A DNA stretch of 5,576 nucleotides from Chthoniobacterales bacterium (GTDB lineage: Bacteria; Verrucomicrobiota; Verrucomicrobiia; Chthoniobacterales; UBA10450). Every line of letters starts with the position of its first letter. Positions within the stretch are counted from its first letter, which is position 1. The stretch lies in assembly GCA_013695905.1 (NCBI GenBank), contig JACCZQ010000538.1:1-5576 (forward strand), read 5' to 3'. A program made the position numbers and the translations under genes. This document shows, piece after piece, positions 1 to 5,052 of this stretch. The notes under the pieces were generated by a model, which worked only from the letters and a program-made list of their open reading frames with translations, ran no database searches and was not told the origin of the DNA.

Positions 1-1262
1 CCAGCGATGTGAGCGCCATCGTCGCCTACACGCGGGACGCGGTTTACCTGAACGACTTCGACGTGGTCGCAGTGGAGCGGGACAAGTTCGAGATCAGCTC
101 CGTCGCGGGCGAGGGCGGAAATTACAAGGTCAGCAAAGTCGAGTTCACCGACGAAGACATCAAGAAAGGCGATTACCCGCACTACATGCTCAAGGAAATC
201 TATGAGCAGCCGGATTCCGTCCGCGATGCGATGCGCGGACGGCTGAGCCACGAGGAGTGCACCGCGAAGCTCGGCGGTCTCGAGATGACAACGGCAGAGC
301 TGCGCGACGTCGATCGCATTGTCTTGACCGGCTGCGGCACGGCGCTGCACGCCGCGATGATCGGCGAATACGTGCTGGAGCAGCTCGCGGGACTCCCGAC
401 GGAGGTGGAGTTCGCGAGCGAGTTCCGGCATCGGAACACCCCGATGGCGCGCCATACGCTGGTGTTCACCATCAGCCAGAGCGGCGAAACTGCCGACACG
501 CTCGGCGCGCTCCGCGAGAGCCGGCGCAAAGGCTATCGCACGCTCGGCATCTGCAACAACGTGGCGAGCACGATCGCACGCGAAACTGACGGTGGCGTTT
601 ACATGCACGCGGGGCCGGAGATCGGCGTTGCCGCGACGAAATCGTTCACTTCGCAGGTGACGATCATGTCGCTGCTCGGTCTGCTCTTTGGCCGGATGCG
701 GCATCTCTCCACGTCGGAAGGCTCGAATATCATCGACGCGCTGGAGGCGCTCCCGTCGCAGATCGAGGAAACGCTGAAGCTGAGCGACCAGATCCGCGAG
801 ATCGCGAAGAAATATGCGTCGGTGGATGGGATGCTGTTCTTCGGACGGCAGTTCAATTATCCCGTCGCGCTCGAGGGCGCGCTGAAGATGAAGGAGATCA
901 CCTACCTCTTCGCCGAAGGTCATCCGAGCGCCGAGCTGAAGCACGGCATCATCGCGCTGGTGCGTCCGGATTTGCCGTCGATCTTCATCGCGCCGGACGA
1001 CGCGGTGTTCTCGAAGAATGTGAACAACATGGAGCAGGTGAAAGCGCGGAAGGGGCCGGTGATTGCCGTCACCTCGGGCAATTGTGCGGCGCGTCTGAAG
1101 AATCTCGCCGACGACATCATCACCGTGCCGTCAGCGCCGGAATTTGTGATGCCGGTGCTGAGCGTCATCCCGCTGCAGCTGTTCGCGTATCACATGGCGG
1201 TGGAGCTCGGCCGCGACGTGGACAAGCCGCGCAATCTCGCCAAGAGCGTGACGGTGGAGTAG
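1..1262 (+). CDS. glmS: Glutamine-fructose-6-phosphate aminotransferase (isomerising), 5'-truncated by the window edge
   Basis: GlmS converts fructose-6-phosphate and glutamine to glucosamine-6-phosphate, the entry step to UDP-GlcNAc for peptidoglycan and LPS, in the cytoplasm. The reading frame is open from the window edge (first full codon at base 3) to TAG at 1260-1262, giving about 419 visible residues. Against the roughly 610 of E. coli GlmS, the N-terminal glutaminase domain with its Cys1 lies mostly outside. The GTG at base 9 is internal. Counting from that GTG, both sugar-isomerase (SIS) domains are present: TGCGT at 107-111, SQSGETADT at 156-164, EIGVAATKSFTSQ at 204-216, EGALKMKE at 289-296, ELKHG at 309-313 and the invariant end DVDKPRNLAKSVTVE. 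Residues matching E. coli Glu488, His504 and Lys603 are therefore kept. A small departure is ELKHGIIALV where GPIALI or GPLALI is usual. It faces the next gene convergently. Confidence 0.98.
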   Translation, partial: SDVSAIVAYTRDAVYLNDFDVVAVERDKFEISSVAGEGGNYKVSKVEFTDEDIKKGDYPHYMLKEIYEQPDSVRDAMRGRLSHEECTAKLGGLEMTTAELRDVDRIVLTGCGTALHAAMIGEYVLEQLAGLPTEVEFASEFRHRNTPMARHTLVFTISQSGETADTLGALRESRRKGYRTLGICNNVASTIARETDGGVYMHAGPEIGVAATKSFTSQVTIMSLLGLLFGRMRHLSTSEGSNIIDALEALPSQIEETLKLSDQIREIAKKYASVDGMLFFGRQFNYPVALEGALKMKEITYLFAEGHPSAELKHGIIALVRPDLPSIFIAPDDAVFSKNVNNMEQVKARKGPVIAVTSGNCAARLKNLADDIITVPSAPEFVMPVLSVIPLQLFAYHMAVELGRDVDKPRNLAKSVTVE

Positions 1263-1267
1263 GACAT

Positions 1268-1285
1268 CGCCCGACGATCGGGGCG
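1268..1285 (+). terminator. Stem-loop just after glmS, possible terminator
   Basis: Six bases after the glmS stop, CCCGA (1270-1274) pairs with TCGGG (1278-1282) across a CGA loop. The stem extends by CG/CG (1268-1269 with 1284-1285) past a bulged G at 1283. The position suits a terminator or an mRNA 3'-end stabiliser, but no T-tract follows, so it is not a classic intrinsic terminator. Confidence 0.35.
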
Positions 1286-1296
1286 TGCGGCGTTAG

Positions 1297-1329
1297 CCGT
1301 GTAGCTGTCGCCCTGTGGGCGACACGGGT
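1297..1329 (+). repeat. REP-like hairpin, copy 1 of an inverted pair
   Basis: A GTAG tetranucleotide (1301-1304) and one C precede a perfect 8-bp stem, TGTCGCCC (1306-1313) with GGGCGACA (1317-1324), closed by the loop TGT. Flanking CCGTG (1297-1301) can also pair with CACGG (1323-1327), leaving TAGCTG bulged. A GTAG foot next to a short imperfect palindrome is the known layout of bacterial REP elements that RAYT (TnpA-REP) transposases act on. The reverse complement matches copy 2 at 1371-1403 base for base outside the stem arms, the middle loop base and the last three bases. No RAYT gene lies in the window, so the REP assignment is inference from form. Confidence 0.75.
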
Positions 1330-1370
1330 ATGTGGGGGCCACTCGCTGAGATTTAGTTAGCGGAGCACAG

Positions 1371-1403
1371 ACCCGTGCGGCGCATAGCGCCGCAGCTACA
1401 GGC
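1371..1403 (-). repeat. REP-like hairpin, copy 2 of an inverted pair
   Basis: TGCGGCGC (1376-1383) pairs perfectly with GCGCCGCA (1387-1394) across the loop ATA. On the minus strand it reads GTAG, C, stem, loop, stem, exactly as copy 1 does on the plus strand. The flanks ACCCGTG (1371-1377) and CAGCTACA (1393-1400) are exact complements of copy 1 bases 1323-1329 and 1300-1307, so the region 1300-1400 could fold as one long cruciform around a 41-nt centre. That GTAG...CTAC layout of about 100 bp is a REPIN-like arrangement. A partial extra copy of the right arm, GCGCCGCAGCCAC at 1407-1419, follows GCGCCGCAGCTAC at 1387-1399 as a direct repeat. Confidence 0.75.
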
Positions 1404-1431
1404 GAGGCGCCGCAGCCACGGCGCGCGGCGA

Positions 1432-1447
1432 CTAACTAGCTAGTTAG
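1432..1447. repeat. 16-bp perfect palindrome with stops in all six frames, overlapping the nnr stop codon
   Basis: CTAACTAGCTAGTTAG equals its own reverse complement. Stops at 1433 (TAA), 1437, 1441 and 1445 (TAG) fall in all three plus frames and, by symmetry, all three minus frames. The minus-strand nnr stop TAA (1446-1444) lies inside it. TAGTTAGC at 1441-1448 recurs directly at 1354-1361 in the spacer of the neighbouring repeat pair, and CTAACTA (1432-1438) is the inverted partner of TAGTTAG at 1354-1360. It may mark the edge of the repeat unit. A role in transcription ending is possible but not shown. Confidence 0.7.
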
Positions 1448-2910
1448 CCTGCCTGGAGCTCCCGAAAGGCAGGGCCGAGATGCTCAATGACGTCGCGCGG
1501 GAGGAGGGATTGTTCGCTGGCGGCTCCAGCGCAGAGCGCGATCTCGGCGGCGCGCGCGCAGAGCCAGGTGCCGAGCCGCGCCGAATCGTACGGGGAGAGT
1601 TTCTGCGCGAGGAGCGCGGCACAGACGCCGGTGAGCACGTCGCCCATGCCACCGGTCGCCATCGCCGGAGTGCCGGGGGCGTTGTAACTCAGCGGCTGAC
1701 CACGCTCCGCGACGATGGTGCGGCTGCCCTTCAACAAAAGCGTGACGCGATGTTGCTCGACGAATTTCGTGGCCATCCCGGCGCGAGATTCGTTCCCGTC
1801 GCCGCCCAGCCGCTTCATCTCGCCAGGGTGCGGCGTGAGCAAACGCGGGCCGCGGCTGCGGGCGAGGACTTCCATGTCGCTGGCGAGGACGTTCAGGGCG
1901 TCAGCGTCGATGACCATGGGCGTCTCCGCTTCCTCGATGAGGCCGAGGATCTCTTCAGCGTGGGATTGACCGAGACCAGGGCCGATGGCCCATGCGGCGA
2001 CGTCGCGCTCCAGCGCCTCGCGATAGGAGGTGACGGGAATGACCATCGCTTCCCAAGGCGCCGCGGCCGCGACAATCGGGTAGATATCTTCGCGGACGAA
2101 AACGTTGACGAGCCCGGCGCCGCCGCGCAGCGCGCCCGAGCAACAGAGCAGCGCCGCCCCGGTTAGGCCACGGGAGCCGGCGATGACACCGACGCGGCCG
2201 AATTGATTCTTGTAGCCACTGAATGGTCGCCGCGGAAGGAGATGCCGGAGCGAGGCGGCCGTGGCGACAATCCCGGAATCGGTGCGAGCGGGCGGCGTCA
2301 GGTCGGGGAGCGGGACGACTTCGAGCCGGCCGACGAAATCCAGCGCCTGATCCGCGACGAGGCCGCGCTTCGGGAATCCGATCGTGATGGTGCAATCCGC
2401 GACGACGCAATCCTCAGCTGCGTCGCCGGAGTCACCGTCGAGACCGGTCGGAAGATCGAGCGCGAAGATGAATGCGTTCCGCTCGCGCCGCAGCTGATTG
2501 ATCTCGCGGCAGGCGGAGCGGATCGGCTCGCGGAGCGGTGGTTTGGCGCCGAGGCCGAGGAGGCCGTCGAGGATGATCAGAGGACCGCGGACGCGCCGCG
2601 CCGCGTCCCTCCGGATTGTCGCGAGCTTCTTTCGCGGGAGCTCTCCGAGTTCGGTCTCCGAAAACGCCAGCTGCAGCTGGATCTCCCAGCCGAGGTCCTG
2701 CAGGATCGCGGCTGCGGCGAGGGCATCGCCGCCATTGTTGCCTTTGCCGGCGAAAGCGATGCAGCGGCCGGGCTGCGGAAAAAATTGTGAAACGCAGCGC
2801 GCGATGCCGGCCGCGGCTTCATCCATGAGCGACTCGGCAGTGACTCCACGGGCAAACGCCGCCTCTTCCGCTGCCTGCATCTCGGCGGAACTGACGACGG
2901 GGAGGTTCAC
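1444..2910 (-). CDS. nnr: Bifunctional NAD(P)H-hydrate epimerase / ADP-dependent NAD(P)H-hydrate dehydratase
   Basis: The enzyme repairs hydrated NADH and NADPH: an N-terminal YjeF_N epimerase interconverts R and S forms, and a C-terminal ribokinase-like domain dehydrates the S form using ADP. I start it at GTG 2910-2908, giving 488 aa (E. coli Nnr is about 515). The frame stays open for 99 codons further upstream, but that part overlaps the amidase gene, is low-complexity and is probably not translated. GTG places VVSSAEMQ at residues 5-12, where the family begins. Epimerase motifs: GKGNNGGD 55-62 and LDLPTGLDGD 151-160. Dehydratase motifs: GRVGVIAGS 238-246, GPGLG 310-314, DADALN 335-340, TPHPGE 359-364, LLKGS 392-396 and ATGGMGD 418-424, whose Asp is the superfamily's conserved GxGD residue. 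The usual HKG before GxVxVIAGS reads YKN here. The start is 4 nt after the amidase stop, without a visible Shine-Dalgarno, so translation is probably coupled. Confidence 0.97.
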   Translation of the reverse strand: MNLPVVSSAEMQAAEEAAFARGVTAESLMDEAAAGIARCVSQFFPQPGRCIAFAGKGNNGGDALAAAAILQDLGWEIQLQLAFSETELGELPRKKLATIRRDAARRVRGPLIILDGLLGLGAKPPLREPIRSACREINQLRRERNAFIFALDLPTGLDGDSGDAAEDCVVADCTITIGFPKRGLVADQALDFVGRLEVVPLPDLTPPARTDSGIVATAASLRHLLPRRPFSGYKNQFGRVGVIAGSRGLTGAALLCCSGALRGGAGLVNVFVREDIYPIVAAAAPWEAMVIPVTSYREALERDVAAWAIGPGLGQSHAEEILGLIEEAETPMVIDADALNVLASDMEVLARSRGPRLLTPHPGEMKRLGGDGNESRAGMATKFVEQHRVTLLLKGSRTIVAERGQPLSYNAPGTPAMATGGMGDVLTGVCAALLAQKLSPYDSARLGTWLCARAAEIALCAGAASEQSLLPRDVIEHLGPAFRELQAG

Positions 2911-2914
2911 CTTA

Positions 2915-3775
2915 TTAGCGACGGCTTTTTTTCTTCTTTTTGCGCGGGCTGGTGGTGCCGCTCCGCTTGCTGCTGCCGGCGCGTTTCCGATCGGAGGCGC
3001 GATGGGAGCGGGACGATCTGTAGTAGCGGGCCTGGCTGCGGCGCGGCGGTCGGGGCGCGGGATAGACGACGTCGTGGCCTCTGATGGTGGGCGCGAGGAC
3101 ATCGGCCGAGCGGGCTGAGCCCGCGACAAGACCACGGGTGGCCGGTGGCGGTTGCCGGCGAATACCGCGCGCGACGGCTTCCGCGAGGCGCTGCCGGTGG
3201 GCTGCATTCATGGCGAGGCTGCCCTCGCGTGGATTGGTCAGGAACCCGAGCTCGAGGAGAACCGAGGGGACACGTGTCTGCCTCAGGACGTAGAAGCCGC
3301 GCCGGCGAATCCCGCGATTCTCGGTCGGCACCGCCGCGACGACGTGGCGGTGGATATTTGCCGCCAGCCCGCCGCTATCGCCGCGATAGTAGTAAGTCTC
3401 GATGCCATTGGCGCCGGCGCGTTGGGCCGAGTTGAAGTGGACGGAGACGAAGGTGGCACCGCGATACGAGTTGCCGGTGGCGACGCGGGTCCCGAGCGGG
3501 ATGAACACGTCGCTGTTCCGCGTCATGACGACGCGATAGCCGCTCGCCTCCAGGATGCGAGCCAATCGCTGCGAGACATCCAGCGTCATCTGCTTTTCAG
3601 AGATTCGCTGGCCGGGGACGCCCCCGCGATCATGGCCACCGTGGCCGGGATCGATCACGATGGTGCGGGATTGTGCGCGCACGTCGCTCGCGCCGAAAGC
3701 GCACGCCGCGAAGAGGGCGGCGACAGGCACGAAGCTCCGGGCAGGAGGCAGAATCAAGCGCAGCAGTTTAATCAT
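2915..3775 (-). CDS. Secreted zinc-dependent N-acetylmuramoyl-L-alanine amidase (Amidase_3, AmiC/CwlC type) with a basic tail
   Basis: The enzyme cuts the bond between N-acetylmuramic acid and L-alanine in peptidoglycan, outside the inner membrane. The 286-aa product opens with a signal peptide: basic MIKLLR, a hydrophobic stretch to about residue 29, and a likely cut after VRA near 34. The Amidase_3 domain spans about 37-207. Zinc ligands are His45 (DPGHGGHD), Glu60 (ISEK) and His113 (SVHFN), and the catalytic Glu175 sits in LLELGF, so all key residues are kept. Only about 60 residues separate His113 from Glu175, so I see no room for the autoinhibitory helix of E. coli AmiB/AmiC. Residues 208-286 form a low-complexity tail rich in Pro, Arg, Ser and Lys, ending in a run of Lys and Arg. 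The ATG overlaps the upstream gene's stop (ATGATTAA, 3775-3768), which suggests translational coupling. The stop is a tandem TAATAA. Confidence 0.96.
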   Translation of the reverse strand: MIKLLRLILPPARSFVPVAALFAACAFGASDVRAQSRTIVIDPGHGGHDRGGVPGQRISEKQMTLDVSQRLARILEASGYRVVMTRNSDVFIPLGTRVATGNSYRGATFVSVHFNSAQRAGANGIETYYYRGDSGGLAANIHRHVVAAVPTENRGIRRRGFYVLRQTRVPSVLLELGFLTNPREGSLAMNAAHRQRLAEAVARGIRRQPPPATRGLVAGSARSADVLAPTIRGHDVVYPAPRPPRRSQARYYRSSRSHRASDRKRAGSSKRSGTTSPRKKKKKSRR

Positions 3776-4655
3776 CAGTCGGAATGTTGGGTGGTCGGGC
3801 CGACAACTTGGCGGCGCCCGGCGCAGTCGGGGCGCCGGGAGCAGCCGCCGCAGCGGGCGTTTCGATCATGCCGCCGCGCACGCCGATGCCGCCGTTCTCA
3901 GCCTGCCGCAAACGCGGCCGGGTTTTGGTTTCCATGAAAGTGGAACGAGCAAGGAGCTGGCCATTCAGGCCGATTCGTGAATAGGCCCAGGTGCGCGGGG
4001 CGGAGCAGTGGAGCACGTGCAGCTCGTTCTGGCGGTCGAGCTCCACCTGTGGCTCGTCGATCGCGATGACCCGGCCTAACGAGAATGTGCTGTAAACGGC
4101 GGCGCTGCTCTTGTCCTCGACTCGGACGTAGAGCTTCGTGTGATCCGGGAAGCGGTTTGAGAGCAGGGAATAGGTGCGGACGCCGCCTCCGCCCGGCAGG
4201 CCCTCCGGAACGCCGACGGTGCGCTGCCAGATCGGGCGCGCGTCGCCGACGTGGAAGACTTTTCGTTGTGAATAGAAGAACTTGTCGAGATCAGCGAAGT
4301 AGATGTTCGCGCGGACGTGGTAAGGGCCGAGCTCGTGCACCGGGAAGCGCGGGGTGAGGTTGATCTTTCGCGTCACCGTCTGGCCGGCTTCGATGACGAG
4401 CGGCGGCTCAGGATCCTGCGGGGCCGGGGCGAGGATCCGTCCTTCGGTGGTGTTGATTTCGAAGCCGAACCAGTGCTGCTGGCGTTCGTTGCGCAGTTCG
4501 ATGTCGCGGCCGGCGAGGTTGGTAATCTTCACCGTGGCGATGACCGGCTCGTAGGCGATGTAATGCAGCCGCGCGAATTTCAGCTCGAGCTGCACCTGCG
4601 CCTGAGCGGTCGCTGCCATCAGCAAAGCGCACGCGAGAGCAGCCAGTTTTCTCAT
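3768..4655 (-). CDS. Secreted protein of unknown family, Pro/Ala-rich C-terminus
   Basis: I do not recognise a named family. The 295-aa product begins with a clear Sec signal peptide (MRK, then a hydrophobic Ala/Leu run, likely cut after AQA at 17-19), so it is exported to the periplasm or beyond. Residues 20-140 alternate hydrophobic and polar residues, with stretches such as YEPVIATVKITN and GPYHVRANIYF, which suggests an Ig-like beta-sandwich. Residues 172-240 look like a second beta-rich part. One Cys (217) remains in the mature chain, so no internal disulfide is expected. Residues 260-295 are low-complexity Ala/Pro/Gly, a likely disordered tail. It is the first gene of the operon with the amidase and nnr, overlapping the amidase start by 8 nt, so a periplasmic or envelope role is a reasonable inference. 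No transmembrane segment follows the signal and no lipobox Cys is seen. Confidence 0.9.
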   Translation of the reverse strand: MRKLAALACALLMAATAQAQVQLELKFARLHYIAYEPVIATVKITNLAGRDIELRNERQQHWFGFEINTTEGRILAPAPQDPEPPLVIEAGQTVTRKINLTPRFPVHELGPYHVRANIYFADLDKFFYSQRKVFHVGDARPIWQRTVGVPEGLPGGGGVRTYSLLSNRFPDHTKLYVRVEDKSSAAVYSTFSLGRVIAIDEPQVELDRQNELHVLHCSAPRTWAYSRIGLNGQLLARSTFMETKTRPRLRQAENGGIGVRGGMIETPAAAAAPGAPTAPGAAKLSARPPNIPTDD

Positions 4656-4658
4656 CGG

Positions 4659-4673
4659 GCGCTATAGTAGCGC
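4659..4673. other. Perfect 6-bp inverted repeat 3 bp upstream of the operon's first ATG
   Basis: GCGCTA (4659-4664) and TAGCGC (4668-4673) are complementary around TAG. The hairpin lies directly before the ATG at 4655 and covers the place where a Shine-Dalgarno or -10 element would sit. It could be an operator half-site pair, an mRNA structure, or chance. Confidence 0.4.
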
Positions 4674-4691
4674 AAGTCGCCGGAGATGAAA
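4664..4691 (-). promoter_or_regulatory. Weak candidate sigma70-type promoter for the three-gene operon
   Basis: On the minus strand TTTCAT (4691-4686) and TACTAT (4669-4664) are separated by 16 bp. They match 3 of 6 bases of the -35 consensus and 4 of 6 of the -10 consensus. Transcription would begin about 2 nt before the ATG, giving an almost leaderless mRNA, which would agree with the lack of a Shine-Dalgarno there. This is a pattern match only, and the true promoter may lie further upstream. Confidence 0.25.
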
Positions 4692-4804
4692 GCGGCGACG
4701 AGGAGGGAGAGCGGATTGTGGAGCAGGGGAAACGCTGCTGTTTCGGTGGGTGAGGCTGGAGGGGTTTAGGGTCGGCGGCCTCATGCCGGCGCAGAGGCTC
4801 GGTT
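4692..4804. other. Intergenic stretch with no recognisable feature
   Basis: This part of the 397-bp gap between the two minus-strand genes is purine-rich on the plus strand. I see no credible reading frame, tRNA or long repeat in it. The only structure is a short stem, GTCGGC (4771-4776) with GCCGGC (4785-4790), one pair being a wobble, too weak to interpret. The gap's repeats (4806-4922 and 4960-4999) are listed separately. The bases from 5000 to 5052 show no clear terminator for the rightmost gene. Confidence 0.5.
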
Positions 4805-4805
4805 T

Positions 4806-4863
4806 GTCATGTCGAGCGAAATAGTTTACCCGCCGTGACGGGAGACATCTCTAATTTTTTCCG
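4806..4863 (+). repeat. Hairpin repeat of a second family, left copy, with an internal insertion
   Basis: The copy starts GTCATGTCGAGCGAA (4806-4820) and resumes GAGACATCTCT (4842-4852). ATGTC (4809-4813) can pair with GACAT (4844-4848). Between them lies a segment of about 21 bp with its own small stem, CCCG (4829-4832) with CGGG (4839-4842), which the right copy lacks. It ends near TCCG (4860-4863). The reverse complement of 4883-4922 follows the same order (GTCAT, CGAA, ATCTCT, TCCG), so the two copies form an imperfect inverted repeat of 117 bp overall. I recall similar strings as dispersed intergenic repeats in other bacterial genomes, but this is from memory and unchecked. Confidence 0.65.
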
Positions 4864-4882
4864 GCAGTCAGCGCGTCAGAAA

Positions 4883-4922
4883 CGGAAGGAGTAAGAGATT
4901 CCTCCACTTCGGTCGGAATGAC
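4883..4922 (-). repeat. Hairpin repeat of a second family, right copy
   Basis: Read on the minus strand this copy starts GTCATTCCGACCGAAG and continues to GGAATCTCT. ATTCC pairs with GGAAT (plus-strand 4915-4919 and 4898-4902), with an inner CC/GG pair and the loop GAAGT. It is the inverted partner of 4806-4863. The stem differs from that copy by two compensated pairs (ATTCC/GGAAT against ATGTC/GACAT). The unpaired centre of the inverted pair, 4864-4882, contains the direct repeat GTCAG-CGC-GTCAG. Confidence 0.7.
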
Positions 4923-4959
4923 AGCGAAGGGGAGTCGGGTGAGAGAAGCGGGGGCCTTA

Positions 4960-4999
4960 GCTTCCATGGAAGCGTCTGCTTCGCGGAGCGTCCGCTTCC
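4960..4999. repeat. Compact cluster of palindromes and direct repeats
   Basis: Three structures lie side by side: a perfect 14-bp palindrome GCTTCCATGGAAGC (4960-4973), a hairpin GAAGC-GTCT-GCTTC (4969-4982), and a hairpin GCGGA-GCG-TCCGC (4983-4995). The first two share bases and so cannot both form. AGCGTCTGCTTCG (4971-4983) and AGCGTCCGCTTCC (4987-4999) are direct repeats matching at 11 of 13 positions. Open frames run through the cluster in places, but their products have the look of translated repeats, so I read it as non-coding repeat DNA between the second hairpin family and the end of the rightmost gene. Confidence 0.65.
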
Positions 5000-5052
5000 T
5001 TGGGGCGGCAATCGGAGAACAGCGCCGGCGAGGCGGGGACGGAGTCGCCGCG

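Noticed and set aside
1263..1443. CRISPR array or tRNA in the repeat-rich gap after glmS
   Set aside because: The repeats are inverted rather than evenly spaced direct repeats, the unit count is two, and no cloverleaf can be drawn.
1480..2166. Open plus-strand frame of about 228 codons opposite nnr
   Set aside because: It is antisense to a gene with strong motifs, its composition is that of a GC-rich shadow frame, and its product shows no recognisable domain.
2667..2680. 14-bp perfect palindrome CCAGCTGCAGCTGG inside nnr
   Set aside because: It is explained by coding for Gln-Leu-Gln-Leu with CAG and CTG codons in the epimerase domain, so no separate role is needed.
2911..3207. Extension of nnr by 99 codons upstream of GTG 2910
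   Set aside because: The extension lies wholly inside the amidase gene, is low-complexity, and precedes the point where YjeF_N proteins normally begin. The GTG at 2910 gives a family-typical start and length.
3152..3937. Open plus-strand frame of about 261 codons opposite the amidase and the secreted protein
   Set aside because: It spans two well-supported genes on the other strand and its product shows no domain, so it is an antisense shadow.
5027..5049. Stem GGCGA/TCGCC just downstream of the rightmost gene as a terminator
   Set aside because: The stem is only 5 bp with a 13-nt loop and no T-tract follows on the minus strand.
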